Part shown: positions 1 through 7,901 of the stretch, piece by piece
How the letters are laid out: the number at the start of each line of letters is the position of its first letter
Position numbering within the stretch: the first letter of the stretch is position 1
Source of the DNA: Erysipelotrichaceae bacterium
Lineage (GTDB): Bacteria > Bacillota_I > Bacilli_A > Erysipelotrichales > Erysipelotrichaceae
DNA length: 64,000 nucleotides
Assembly: GCA_030694975.1 (NCBI GenBank)
Contig: JAUYTU010000010.1
Location: 1 to 64,000 of the forward strand
Direction: 5' to 3'
Program-made: the position numbers and the translations under genes
The notes under the pieces: generated by a model
Seen by the model: only the letters and a program-made list of their open reading frames with translations
Told to the model about the DNA's origin: nothing
Databases searched by the model: none

Positions 1-50
1 AACTGATATACAAACGCTCTTTCAGATATGGTAAGATGATAATACCTCAT
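1..50 (-). CDS. IS30-like transposase, N-terminal fragment running off the window
   Basis: Only the first 16 codons are inside the window. A strong ribosome site (CAGGAGG) stands 5 bases before the ATG. The start of the protein, YYHLTISER, resembles the opening of IS30-family transposases, whose N-terminal helix-turn-helix begins with a similar HLT..ER stretch. A TATAAT box lies about 40 bases upstream. The catalytic DDE domain would be outside the window, so the assignment rests on a very short match. Confidence 0.45.
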   Translation of the reverse strand, partial: MRYYHLTISERAFVYQ

Positions 51-140
51 AAATCCTCCTGTTTTTGTCTGTTTGGTCACTGACATTATAACATTGGATT
101 TATGAGCCTTTTTAATGTTGCACTTGTTATGTTAATTCAT
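1..140 (-). mobile_element. Probable terminal segment of an IS30-like insertion sequence
   Basis: The transposase start and its promoter lie here. The stretch near 114-133 carries TGTTGCACTTG, similar to the terminal repeats I associate with Firmicutes IS30-like elements. The exact boundary and the other inverted repeat cannot be seen because the element leaves the window on the left. The neighbouring lipoprotein gene is broken, which fits an insertion-disturbed junction, but no target duplication could be tested. Confidence 0.35.
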
Positions 141-241
141 CATCATAAAAAAGCGCAAAAAGTTGCTCTTAACTGGGGTTTTATCACAAAGTCGACAAAC
201 TCTCTGATGCGTGATATATTTGAGAAAAGAAAAGAACCAAC

Positions 242-504
242 ATGAAAAAAATCATATTCATCCAAGCGCTTATGATTCTGCTGGTTTTAATTTCGGGTTG
301 CTCCACCGCTAAAGGCGTCGAAACAAAAAGCACCATTGTAAACAAGGAAGAAAATATGGCAACCCGTATTACTTTTATGTAACCTACAAGATTGAAGGCA
401 TGGTGGAAGACTTTGAGGCCACAATCAAAATCGACAAGTAATCTTCTTATGACAGTTATGACATTGGGGATGAGTATATCTTCGATCGCCCTTCAACAAA
501 ATAG
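242..504 (+). pseudogene. Broken small lipoprotein gene
   Basis: An ATG opens a typical lipoprotein signal: MKK, a hydrophobic run, then LISGC with the lipobox Cys at residue 20. The frame stops after 46 codons (382). Shifting one base near 358-362 continues with a tyrosine-rich stretch (NPYYFYVTYKIEG) to a stop at 439-441, and the same frame resumes after that stop with YDIGDEYIFDRP to 504. One frameshift and one internal stop therefore interrupt what looks like an 80-90 residue lipoprotein. A hairpin terminator follows directly. Function unknown. If expressed, only the 46-residue lipopeptide would be made. Confidence 0.5.
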
Positions 505-510
505 ACTTTA

Positions 511-548
511 AAAAAGAAAGTGAGTTTGATATTCACTTTCTTTCATGT
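511..548. terminator. Bidirectional terminator
   Basis: An 11-bp perfect stem (AAAGAAAGTGA / TCACTTTCTTT, 513-523 with 533-543) is flanked by A- and T-rich tracts. It lies between the broken lipoprotein gene and the convergent luxS gene and can serve both. Confidence 0.7.
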
Positions 549-579
549 TATTTTTTGATAATTATTAATTATTTCATGC

Positions 580-1056
580 TTAGCCGGGGTATTGTAAGTC
601 TCTTGTTTGAATCACACGTAGTTTACTCAAAAAATCATTTGCGGAAAGATTGGCACTCTTTAAATCATGATCTAAATAATTCCCACACTCAATTGCGGTA
701 GAACCAGGGATTTCACCTTCAAAAGCAGCGATAAACTCCATCGTATCCTCAACAAGTTTAAGCAAGGACTCCGTACTGTGATTGCCATGTATGAGTAAAT
801 AAAAACCCGTTCTGCAACCCATGGGTCCAAAATATACGACATCCGAAGCTAAAGATAAATGATTTCTTAAAAATGTCGCCCCTAGATGCTCCATCGTATG
901 AATTTCAGACATTTCCAAAGGATTTTCGATATTCGGACGCTTAAGTCGTATGTCTAAAGTTATGATGGGTACACTTTGGAAATAATCCAACCGAGACATA
1001 TAAACACCCGGTTGCAAAATATTATGATTAATGGTAAAACTCTTAATTTTTTGCAT
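580..1056 (-). CDS. luxS: S-ribosylhomocysteine lyase (autoinducer-2 synthase)
   Basis: LuxS cleaves S-ribosylhomocysteine to homocysteine and the AI-2 precursor DPD in the cytosol. The 158-residue product has the family length and the metal-binding signature HTMEH in the first half (both His are ligands), the FGPMGCRTGFYL segment, and the third ligand Cys in ECGNYLDHD. The chosen ATG follows an AAAGGAGAA ribosome site; upstream in-frame codons lie in the preceding intergenic bases. It is the last gene of the methyltransferase-mccB-mccA-luxS operon, 13 bases after mccA. The homocysteine it releases is the substrate for the two enzymes before it. No mtnN/pfs nucleosidase gene, needed to make its substrate, is present in this operon. 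Confidence 0.93.
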   Translation of the reverse strand: MQKIKSFTINHNILQPGVYMSRLDYFQSVPIITLDIRLKRPNIENPLEMSEIHTMEHLGATFLRNHLSLASDVVYFGPMGCRTGFYLLIHGNHSTESLLKLVEDTMEFIAAFEGEIPGSTAIECGNYLDHDLKSANLSANDFLSKLRVIQTRDLQYPG

Positions 1057-1069
1057 AATAATTTCTCCT

Positions 1070-1975
1070 TTATTGATAGATGGATTGACTGAGATAACGT
1101 TCACCTCGATCAAAGAAAACAGTCACAATGACACCCTCTTTTATTTGCTTGGCAATTTCTACGGATGCAAACAGATTCGCACCCGAAGATACTCCGACAA
1201 AAAGTCCAAGTTCCTTTGCAATTTGACGCGTCATCATTTTAGCTTGTTCATCACTAATTTTAAATACTTCATCTACGTGATCCCTATCCAGTATGGCGGG
1301 AACAAAGAAGTTGCCTAAACCTTCGATATGAAACGGATGTGGATCTCCATATCCAAGCACAGAACCCAAGGGATCTACCAGTATCGATTTCAGATGTTCA
1401 AACTTCTCTTTTAAACCGGAAGAAATTCCCATAAAAGTGCCACAAGATCCCCCTCCACAGACAAAATAGTCCAAACGATTAAGATCCTCTTTGATCTCCT
1501 TCGCAGTTATCTCTCTGTGCGCCTCAGCATTCAACGGATTTTCAAACTGCTTGATCGAAATTGCATTTTCCATGCTCGCCCTAATCTTATCTGCAACACC
1601 AATGGCATGTGACATACCTAAATTCCCCGGAGTAACCATAACTTTTGCACCTAACGCCTCAAGAAGGACTCTTTTTTCCACAGCGAACTTATCCGGTATT
1701 ACAAATATCGTTTTAATACCATACTTAATTGCCGCAAAAGCCACAGCAAGAGCCGTATTGCCGGCGCTTGCCTCAACGATGGTCATCGAAGGTGTTAAGA
1801 TACCTTTTGAAACATAATCATCCAAAATATACAGTCCGATCCGATCCTTTATTCCGCCGCACGGATTCATCATTTCTAACTTAGCATATAATTCTACTTG
1901 ATCAGGTATACCAAAACCGCGAATTCGCAAAAGCGGTGTATTTGCGACAAGTTGAAACGTGTTTTCAATGATCAT
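1070..1975 (-). CDS. mccA: PLP-dependent cystathionine beta-synthase / cysteine synthase family enzyme
   Basis: Fold-type II PLP enzyme of 301 residues. Visible motifs are the lysine segment NPCGGIKDR near residue 38-46, the substrate loop EASAGNTA, the phosphate-binding GGGSCGTFMG and the C-terminal SSGAN. In Bacillus subtilis the MccA (YrhA) enzyme condenses activated serine with homocysteine to make cystathionine, which MccB then splits to cysteine. The adjacency to mccB and luxS favours that role over plain O-acetylserine sulfhydrylase. The ATG overlaps the mccB stop by 4 bases, suggesting translational coupling. NPCGG where many relatives have NPGGS is a mild variation. Confidence 0.85.
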   Translation of the reverse strand: MIIENTFQLVANTPLLRIRGFGIPDQVELYAKLEMMNPCGGIKDRIGLYILDDYVSKGILTPSMTIVEASAGNTALAVAFAAIKYGIKTIFVIPDKFAVEKRVLLEALGAKVMVTPGNLGMSHAIGVADKIRASMENAISIKQFENPLNAEAHREITAKEIKEDLNRLDYFVCGGGSCGTFMGISSGLKEKFEHLKSILVDPLGSVLGYGDPHPFHIEGLGNFFVPAILDRDHVDEVFKISDEQAKMMTRQIAKELGLFVGVSSGANLFASVEIAKQIKEGVIVTVFFDRGERYLSQSIYQ

Positions 1976-3117
1976 CGAAAAGCCTCTTGGATTGCTCCAT
2001 TAAGATCACTCCACAAATCATCCATGTCTTCGATACCTACGGACAACCGAATCAGATGATCCGTAATACCGACTGAATCTCGGATTTCCTTTGGATAGCT
2101 GGCATGAGTCATGCTTGCCGGATGGCAAATCAATGACTCAACACCACCTAAACTTTCAGCTAAGGCAATAATGTTCAAACTTCTGAAAAATTTATTAAGA
2201 TTTGCTTCTGGCTGTAATTCGAAGGATATAAGTGAAACATGACCCGAAGCCTGACTTAGAGCCAATGAATGATTCTTGTGATTCGGCAACGAAGGATGAT
2301 AGACTCGTTGAACTTGTGGCAACGACGAGAGTTTCTCAACCAGTGCTAAAGCATTTTGTTGATGACGTTCCATACGCAAAGCAAGTGTCTTAATTCCACG
2401 TACCAAAAGAAAGCTGTCCATCGGACCTAACACGGCTCCGATCGCATTTTGCAGAAAGGCAATTCGACGAGCAAGTTCTTCATCGTTTACCACAACCAAC
2501 CCAGCAATCAAATCACTATGCCCCCCCAAATACTTGGTAGCACTGTGAATAACGATATCGGCTTTGAGTTTCAAAGGTTTCTGGAAAAACGGTGTCATAA
2601 ATGTGTTGTCTACAATAGATATAATGTTTTCATTCCTTGCCAATGTCGATATGGCTTCAATATCGCTGATGGCGAGCAGCGGATTGGTTGGGGACTCAAT
2701 GATGATTGCCACCACAGAACGATCCAAAGCCATTTCGACCAAAGTTACATCCGTCGTATCGACCATCGTATATCCAATTCCAAAGTTCGCAAAGACCTTA
2801 TCAAGTACCCGAAAGGTTCCGCCATATAAATTATCTGAAATTAAGACGTGATCTCCTTGTTTAAACAATGCCAACACCGTACTGATCGCTGCCATCCCTG
2901 AGGCAAAGGCAAACCCTTCAACTCCACCCTCCAACTCAGCAATCAAGGTTTCGACGGCTGTTCTGGTCGGATTCTTCGTCCTTGAATACTCATACTCAAC
3001 ATTTTGAAATAATTCACTTTGCTTATAGGTTGAAGTTTGATAAATCGGAACATTAACAGCTTTGGTAAGAGGGTCCGTCGTCTTCCCTCCATGAATCAAC
3101 GTAGTCTCAAACTTCAC
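1972..3117 (-). CDS. mccB: Cystathionine gamma-lyase/gamma-synthase family PLP enzyme
   Basis: Fold-type I Cys/Met-metabolism PLP enzyme of 381 residues. The PLP lysine is in HSATKYLGGHSD, with YSRTKNPTR near residue 45 and ASGMAAI and NLYGGTFRV further on. MccB (YrhB) releases cysteine from cystathionine. I chose the GTG start at 3117: it follows AAAGGG, gives the usual KFETTLIHGG opening, and overlaps the end of the methyltransferase gene by 11 bases. A longer reading to an ATG at 3171 would add 18 residues unlike the family. A gamma-synthase activity cannot be excluded by sequence alone, but the mccA/luxS context supports the lyase. Confidence 0.85.
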   Translation of the reverse strand: MKFETTLIHGGKTTDPLTKAVNVPIYQTSTYKQSELFQNVEYEYSRTKNPTRTAVETLIAELEGGVEGFAFASGMAAISTVLALFKQGDHVLISDNLYGGTFRVLDKVFANFGIGYTMVDTTDVTLVEMALDRSVVAIIIESPTNPLLAISDIEAISTLARNENIISIVDNTFMTPFFQKPLKLKADIVIHSATKYLGGHSDLIAGLVVVNDEELARRIAFLQNAIGAVLGPMDSFLLVRGIKTLALRMERHQQNALALVEKLSSLPQVQRVYHPSLPNHKNHSLALSQASGHVSLISFELQPEANLNKFFRSLNIIALAESLGGVESLICHPASMTHASYPKEIRDSVGITDHLIRLSVGIEDMDDLWSDLNGAIQEAFR

Positions 3118-3748
3118 CAGACACACCCTTTCGTGCGATCGCAATAAAGATATTGGGATCCACCCTTTCATTTACAGAACTGTATGCAACAGCCTTGATT
3201 TTCGTATCGAAAATTTCGATTTGTTCAAAACCAGCATCCAACAGCCATTTTCTCAGCACATCCGGATGAAAACCTAACCATTCATCGTGCATTTCCGCTC
3301 TAGCCCACTCCCCACAATGTTCCATGACATCCGATATCACCAACTCCCCGCCATCATCAAGCAAGCGATACAGCTGCAATATAAACTCGTCCGGATGTGG
3401 GATATGATGCAAAGACATATTCATGGTAATAGCTTGTAAGGTCTTATCAAGAAGAAATGACTGCTTCATATCGTGGTGAATAGCCATCACATTTCCAATC
3501 TGTTCATCTGCCATCTTTTTTTGTAACAGATGCAACATTTGAATCGATTGGTCAATAGCAAATACAAATTTAGCCTTTTTTGCCATGCTTAACGCTAAAA
3601 AGCCTGTTCCCGATCCAATATCCGCAATAACTTTATGACTAGGATCAAATCTCTGAAAAATCCATGGTCGAACATCTTGTTGAAAGTATGTTTGACGCAT
3701 TTGGTTCCACTGCATCGCAATGGAATTAAAGTACTCTTGTGAACTCAT
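3107..3748 (-). CDS. Class I SAM-dependent methyltransferase (YrrT-like)
   Basis: A 213-residue cytosolic methyltransferase. SAM motif I is ADIGSGTGFLAL near residue 42, followed by an acidic strand end (AIDQS) and a later LLDDGGELVISDV strand. B. subtilis has a methyltransferase gene (yrrT) at the head of its mtnN-mccA-mccB operon, and this gene holds the same position. The natural substrate of YrrT is not known to me; releasing S-adenosylhomocysteine into the luxS pathway is a plausible link. It is the first gene after the T-box leader and has a good AAGGAGG ribosome site. Confidence 0.8.
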   Translation of the reverse strand: MSSQEYFNSIAMQWNQMRQTYFQQDVRPWIFQRFDPSHKVIADIGSGTGFLALSMAKKAKFVFAIDQSIQMLHLLQKKMADEQIGNVMAIHHDMKQSFLLDKTLQAITMNMSLHHIPHPDEFILQLYRLLDDGGELVISDVMEHCGEWARAEMHDEWLGFHPDVLRKWLLDAGFEQIEIFDTKIKAVAYSSVNERVDPNIFIAIARKGVSGEV

Positions 3749-3780
3749 GTTAATTCCTCCTTAGGCTATGAAGAAACAAA

Positions 3781-4030
3781 AAAAACTATCCCTCAAAAAG
3801 AGGCGATAGTCTCGCGGTTCCACTCTTGTTTTAACCAAGTCAAACTTGGTTCTCTTTAGGTACAATCATACCTTAACGCTATAACAGGCGTACCTGAATC
3901 AGTCTACATATCGACCGATTTGCTCCAAGATGCATTCGCAATGCTTTCACCAAAGACTTTTTCACCATGTAAGTCTCTCTCTGATAGTTTCCGCAATGTT
4001 ACTATTTCTTATCATAGCATTACATTCACA
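3781..4030 (-). promoter_or_regulatory. T-box riboswitch with cysteine (UGC) specifier
   Basis: The leader carries the T-box sequence GAGTGGAACCGCGA (about 3825-3811), a Stem I with AGAGAGA, and a terminator hairpin ACTATCGCCTC/GAGGGATAGT with a U-run (3810-3781). The specifier is read from GAA-TGC-ATCTTGGAG, which aligns with CAA-CTC-GCCTTGGAG in the leuS leader of this window. UGC is a cysteine codon. Uncharged tRNA-Cys would stabilise the antiterminator and switch on the methionine-to-cysteine operon. Confidence 0.88.
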
Positions 4031-4036
4031 TGCACT

Positions 4037-4065
4037 ATAATAACCAATACTGCATATGATGTCAA
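4037..4065 (-). promoter_or_regulatory. Sigma-A promoter of the mcc operon
   Basis: TTGACA (4065-4060), a 17-base spacer and TATTAT (4042-4037) lie just upstream of the T-box leader, so transcription should start near 4030. Confidence 0.8.
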
Positions 4066-4112
4066 CCAAAACGTTCATGAACGAATTAAATGACAATTGC
4101 ATATCTTTGGCA

Positions 4113-4439
4113 TTAATTATTTATAAACTGATACTCATATTTCAGTTGATTCTGATCGCAAAAACGCTTGAATCGATCCAAAACAGCTGCACCGTCAAAA
4201 TGTTGCTTCAACCGATACGCCAAACTGTCATCATCCGCATCCAATAGCAACATCAGTGATTGAGTATCACTTTTATTCAATGTATACCGCGCCTCAATGT
4301 ACGGACTTTGATAGCGTTCTTCCACCATTTCTCCGACATTGACCGATCGCAAAATCAAACAACCTTCATCCATCCAAAAACCGTCATTACGTAGTAAGTG
4401 CACGGTTTCAACTTTATAACATTCCCAAATTTCTTTCAT
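4113..4439 (-). CDS. Uncharacterised 108-residue protein
   Basis: Short soluble protein without signal peptide or membrane segment that I do not recognise. It is rich in acidic residues (LLLDADDDS) and ends in a basic/aromatic stretch. It stands alone between the mcc promoter region and ptb on the same strand. Upstream bases show a usable GATCGT-poor site only, so the start is uncertain. It has no recognisable catalytic motif. Confidence 0.55.
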   Translation of the reverse strand: MKEIWECYKVETVHLLRNDGFWMDEGCLILRSVNVGEMVEERYQSPYIEARYTLNKSDTQSLMLLLDADDDSLAYRLKQHFDGAAVLDRFKRFCDQNQLKYEYQFINN

Positions 4440-4490
4440 ACGATCACCGAAAACGATTGTATCACAAAATTCAAGAAAAATCTTCTGACT

Positions 4491-5396
4491 TTATCCGCCA
4501 AAACCCGCCACGACCACACTTAAGGCAATTGAAACTAATTTGTTGGTATCGCTATCTGCTCTTGAAGTCAATACGATCGGCGCTTTCGCTCCTACGATCA
4601 TCCCGGCAGCCGTCCCATCCGCAAAAAAGGTGACTGACTTATACAGCATGTTACCCGATTCGATATTGGGAACAAGTAAAATATCCGCCATCCCGGCATT
4701 GGGCGTTGTGATCCCTTTGTGCTTTGCCGCCAATACCGAAACCGCATTATCCAAGGCAAATGGACCATCCACTTCACAACCCAAAATTTCCCCTCGTTTG
4801 GCCATATCGGAAAGTTCCTTAGCATCTACGGTACACGGCATTTTCGGATTTACTTTCTCCACCGCACAAACCGCCGCCACGTTGGGTACTTCTATTCCTA
4901 ATGCATGAGCCACAAAAACCGCATTATCAATGATCTGCTTCTTCGCCGTTAAATCAGGATACAGATTCATCGCCGCATCCGTAATCAAGAAGAAGCGGTC
5001 CATCGCCGGTACTTGAGCAACGGTGACATGGGATAATATCCGATCGGTACGCAGACCCTCTTCTTTATTTAATACCGCTTTTAAAATAATGGAAGTATCG
5101 ACCAACCCCTTCATCAAAAGACCACATTCCTTCTGAGCCACTAATTGTACCGCTTGTGCACACGCCAAGGTCACATCGGTTTCATTCACAATTCGCATCG
5201 CTGAAATATCAAAATCATGCTCAGCAGCGATGCTGCGGATTTTTGTTTCATCCCCAACCAAGACCGCATCCACAAATCCATGGGCAACCGCCTTACTTAC
5301 TGCGGATAATACATCTTCATCTTGTGCAACGGCGACTGCCATCTTCATTTTCGGCAAAGAAGCCGCTTTTTCCAGTAAAAAATCGAACAAGTTCAT
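4491..5396 (-). CDS. ptb: Phosphate butyryltransferase / phosphate acyltransferase
   Basis: Converts butyryl-CoA (or a related acyl-CoA) and phosphate to acyl-phosphate, the step before a butyrate kinase. The 301-residue length equals that of clostridial Ptb. Features seen are LLMKGLVDTS near residue 95, FLITDAAMN near 150, VNPKMP near 190 and the C-terminal SRADS segment shared with phosphotransacetylases. The start follows AGGAGGGTTTTGT; an upstream in-frame ATG lacks this spacing. No kinase (buk) gene is adjacent, so the partner must be elsewhere. Bifunctional or branched-chain acyl specificity is possible. Confidence 0.82.
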   Translation of the reverse strand: MNLFDFLLEKAASLPKMKMAVAVAQDEDVLSAVSKAVAHGFVDAVLVGDETKIRSIAAEHDFDISAMRIVNETDVTLACAQAVQLVAQKECGLLMKGLVDTSIILKAVLNKEEGLRTDRILSHVTVAQVPAMDRFFLITDAAMNLYPDLTAKKQIIDNAVFVAHALGIEVPNVAAVCAVEKVNPKMPCTVDAKELSDMAKRGEILGCEVDGPFALDNAVSVLAAKHKGITTPNAGMADILLVPNIESGNMLYKSVTFFADGTAAGMIVGAKAPIVLTSRADSDTNKLVSIALSVVVAGFGG

Positions 5397-5453
5397 ACAA
5401 AACCCTCCTGAATATATTCTATCATATTTGTAAGAATGAGGAAGATTCATCCC

Positions 5454-5483
5454 ACTTACCTTTTGTTAGTTGTATGGTATAAT
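5454..5483 (+). promoter_or_regulatory. hxlR promoter and shared 12-mer
   Basis: A TATAAT box (5478-5483) with a weak TTACCT 16 bases upstream precedes the HxlR gene. The spacer holds CTTTTGTTAGTT (5460-5471), repeated exactly at 5910-5921 before wrbA. A shared site before both genes suggests autoregulation together with control of wrbA. Confidence 0.5.
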
Positions 5484-5503
5484 AGACCAAAGGATGTGAT
5501 GAA

Positions 5504-5821
5504 ATGAGCAGTGAAATTAAGCTTTGCCCCAAATTTGAACATGCATTTGAAATCCTTGGAAAGCGTTGGAACGGATTAATCATTCATTCCCTTATGGAAA
5601 GCAATCTGCGATTCTCCCAATTGGAACAAATCATCCCGCAATTAAGCGCTCGGATGCTGACTTTTCGACTGAAAGAACTTGAAGAAGAAGGCTTAATCAA
5701 TCGGTTGGTCAGTGACAGTCAGCCGGTCCGCGTTGAATATCAACTCACTGAGAAAGGTCGCGATTTAAAGGCCTCCATGGACCAAATCGGTCAATGGGCT
5801 ACAAAATGGCACACTCAATAG
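5504..5821 (+). CDS. HxlR-family winged-helix regulator with N-terminal cysteine
   Basis: DNA-binding regulator of 105 residues. The family pattern CPKFEHAFEILGKRWNGLII is at the N terminus with Cys8 in the position used for thiol redox sensing in YodB of B. subtilis. The recognition region LSARMLTFRLKELEEEGLI and the wing before YQLTEKGRDL follow. The neighbour wrbA encodes a quinone reductase, the kind of gene YodB-type repressors control, so an electrophile or quinone sensor is likely (inference). The protein is divergent from ptb and precedes wrbA by 131 bases. Confidence 0.85.
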   Translation: MSSEIKLCPKFEHAFEILGKRWNGLIIHSLMESNLRFSQLEQIIPQLSARMLTFRLKELEEEGLINRLVSDSQPVRVEYQLTEKGRDLKASMDQIGQWATKWHTQ

Positions 5822-5882
5822 AATTAAAAAAAGAGCAAACGAAGTTGCTTGAACTACTGGAAAAAAATCATGAGCAAAACAA

Positions 5883-5938
5883 GTGACATTCGTTGTCACT
5901 TTTAATATACTTTTGTTAGTTACTTACTTTATGTAAGT
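5883..5938 (+). promoter_or_regulatory. wrbA promoter with 17-bp palindromic operator
   Basis: GTGACA (5883-5888), a 17-base spacer and TATACT (5906-5911) form a candidate promoter. It is followed by the 12-mer at 5910-5921 and a perfect palindrome ACTTAC-TTTAT-GTAAGT at 5922-5938, directly before the AGGAGG ribosome site. The hairpin AGTGACA/TGTCACT at 5882-5900 could also end hxlR transcription. HxlR binding is inferred from position. Confidence 0.55.
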
Positions 5939-5952
5939 TATAGGAGGACAAT

Positions 5953-6549
5953 ATGTCAACAAAACTAGCAATCGTATATTACAGTACGTATGGTACAAAC
6001 GTAAAAATGGCTCAATGGGCGAAGGAAGCTGCCGAGAAATCCGGCGCAGAAGTCCGTTTAGTGAAAGTTCAGGAAATAGCTCCACAATCCGTCATTGATT
6101 CTCAACCGGGCTGGAAAGCTGTTCAAGAAGCAACCAAAGAAATTCCCATCGCAACTTCCGCAGATCTGGACTGGGCCGATGCCATTCTGTTCAGCGCACC
6201 GACTCGTTTCGGAAATTTGCCAGCCCAAATGAAACAGTTCTTGGACATTCAAGGCGGACTTTGGGGTCAAGGCAAATTAGCCAATAAAGCAGTCAGTGCG
6301 ATGACTTCCGCTCAAAACCCACACGGCGGTCAAGAAGCTACGATTCTTTCCCTTTATACGACAATGTATCATTGGGGTGCAATTGTCGTTGCTCCGGGGT
6401 ATACGGATGCATCGCTATTTGTAGCCGGAGGCAATCCATACGGAACTAGCGTCAGCGTCAATCAACAAGGTGAAATGGTCGAAGATGTGCGTGGCGCAAT
6501 AGAACATCAAACCAACCGCCTCTTACAAATCGCCGCAAAACTAAAATAA
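5953..6549 (+). CDS. wrbA: WrbA-type NAD(P)H:quinone oxidoreductase
   Basis: Flavodoxin-fold enzyme of 198 residues expected to bind FMN and reduce quinones by two electrons. Family features are the phosphate-binding start [12 protein letters not shown], the [17 protein letters not shown] loop and the [12 protein letters not shown] segment near residue 118. Cytosolic, no signal peptide. AGGAGG precedes the ATG. The palindrome in front and the HxlR gene before it indicate inducible detoxification of quinones or other electrophiles. Two hairpins follow the stop. Confidence 0.88.
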   Translation: MSTKLAIVYYSTYGTNVKMAQWAKEAAEKSGAEVRLVKVQEIAPQSVIDSQPGWKAVQEATKEIPIATSADLDWADAILFSAPTRFGNLPAQMKQFLDIQGGLWGQGKLANKAVSAMTSAQNPHGGQEATILSLYTTMYHWGAIVVAPGYTDASLFVAGGNPYGTSVSVNQQGEMVEDVRGAIEHQTNRLLQIAAKLK

Positions 6550-6559
6550 AATACAGATA

Positions 6560-6610
6560 AACCGAGTGGTAACATTCGGTTTTTAAATTAAAAAGCACTC
6601 CGAAGAGTGC
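6560..6610. terminator. Back-to-back terminators of wrbA and the DUF5692-like gene
   Basis: AACCGA/TCGGTT with a T-run (6560-6586) ends wrbA on the plus strand. GCACTC-CGAA-GAGTGC (6595-6610) with a U-run on the minus strand ends the convergent operon. Confidence 0.7.
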
Positions 6611-6614
6611 GATA

Positions 6615-7538
6615 TCATAACTGATTGGAATCCAGAATGGTTTGGGTATAAGTAAGGTCTGAATAAAGTGGGGACTTTAACGGATTTCTACCCGTTTTCT
6701 TCATCATATACAACTGAAACACCAGAACACCAATGTTAGCCGCCAACGAACATATACTCAAGATCCATAATGGCAGTGTATTTAGGGTTGAAGTAATGGA
6801 GAAATACGGAGTGGTAGAGTAAATCGGAAAGGTTAAGGAGAACATCGCAAACAAAGCCAAAATCTGCGCACGATGTTGTAACCACACACCTTTAGAAGTA
6901 ATTAACCCGGCAATCAATGACAGTGATAACAGAATCACACCGGCATAGAACGACCGATTGGGAATACAGTTGTAGACATAGGACAAATTCCAGATACAGT
7001 AAGCCACGATGTAAAACCATTGCATATCCGGCCAAACCATATCCTTGAACTTATTGTTAGAAATTCGGATTCCGACCCAGCCGGTAATGGTAATTATAGA
7101 TAAAATTCCCGCGATCCCATTGAGAATATTCCACGGACCGCCTTGAAGGTATAAACCGTTTTCAACGACCCCAGCCATACCATACACCTGAAAATCCCTC
7201 AGGACCGCCTCAAATATATTGGCACCTAAGATCAATGCCGGAAAGAACAGCATGAAACGGTTTTTTTGTAATCTTGGAAGGTAGCGCAACAACATAAAAC
7301 CAATGACTCCCGCAAGGGCGGAATAGGTCTTAATCCAAGCAAACCAATTCCCGGAAACTGCCTCGTTATTACCGGTCTGCGGCCACACAAACAACGTGAA
7401 CACAACCGGAATCAATACATAGAAAATGATGGAAAGTACTTTGGATCTTCGGGTCGCTTCATTGATCACAAACAAGCCAATCATCAAAGCGATTGCTGAA
7501 ATTAGGTTAATTAACGTGTAATTTTCGAAGAAAAACAT
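6615..7538 (-). CDS. Polytopic membrane protein, DUF5692-like
   Basis: A 307-residue integral membrane protein with about nine hydrophobic segments and no signal peptide. Conserved-looking loops are AVLRDFQVYGM, GPWNILNGIAGI and IWNLSYVYNCIPNRSFYA. It resembles the uncharacterised family I know as DUF5692, and more loosely the 275-residue membrane protein at the other end of the operon (shared N..EA..D pattern and a W..N..FVY/YVY segment). It is the last gene, 18 bases after hypA, with a GGGGGAG ribosome site. Function unknown; a membrane partner of the Fe-S flavoprotein is a reasonable guess. Confidence 0.65.
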   Translation of the reverse strand: MFFFENYTLINLISAIALMIGLFVINEATRRSKVLSIIFYVLIPVVFTLFVWPQTGNNEAVSGNWFAWIKTYSALAGVIGFMLLRYLPRLQKNRFMLFFPALILGANIFEAVLRDFQVYGMAGVVENGLYLQGGPWNILNGIAGILSIITITGWVGIRISNNKFKDMVWPDMQWFYIVAYCIWNLSYVYNCIPNRSFYAGVILLSLSLIAGLITSKGVWLQHRAQILALFAMFSLTFPIYSTTPYFSITSTLNTLPLWILSICSLAANIGVLVFQLYMMKKTGRNPLKSPLYSDLTYTQTILDSNQL

Positions 7539-7556
7539 AGTTATCTCCCCCTCTTG

Positions 7557-7901
7557 CTAATCAAACACAACAATTTGCTTAATCATAAATTCCCTGCCGG
7601 TAATCACTGAAAATGCATTTGACATACATCGCGGACACTGATTTTGGTTTTCAACCAAGTTATAAACAAACGAACACGCTTGACACTTACCGATACCCGG
7701 AAGGATATCAATTTGCAGTTTAGTGTCTTTTAACCGCGTTTTCTCAACCGCAATCGGATAAACATCTTCAATGTACTTTGGAAATACACTGGATAACTCA
7801 CCGATTTCAAGGACCACGGTATCAATACGCTGAATATCATGTTCACTCATATACGCTTCCAGTTGCCTTACGATTTGAATAACGATACCAAGTTCATGCA
7901 T
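7557..7901 (-). CDS. hypA: Nickel metallochaperone HypA
   Basis: A 114-residue protein beginning MHELGIV, where the N-terminal amine and His2 bind nickel in the family. A zinc ribbon with CQAC near residue 73 and CPRC near 90 follows. HypA passes nickel to NiFe hydrogenase, or to urease in Helicobacter, working with HypB. It begins one base after the flavoprotein stop with no clear ribosome site, so its translation is probably coupled. No hydrogenase, urease or other hyp gene is in the window, which leaves its client unknown. Confidence 0.9.
   Translation of the reverse strand: MHELGIVIQIVRQLEAYMSEHDIQRIDTVVLEIGELSSVFPKYIEDVYPIAVEKTRLKDTKLQIDILPGIGKCQACSFVYNLVENQNQCPRCMSNAFSVITGREFMIKQIVVFD

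Noticed and set aside
4540-5482. Several open frames on the plus strand opposite ptb
   Set aside because: They mirror the codon pattern of ptb, have no ribosome sites and give no recognisable protein.
5806-5886. 26-codon frame overlapping the end of hxlR
   Set aside because: No ribosome site and it ends inside the hairpin before wrbA. Probably chance.
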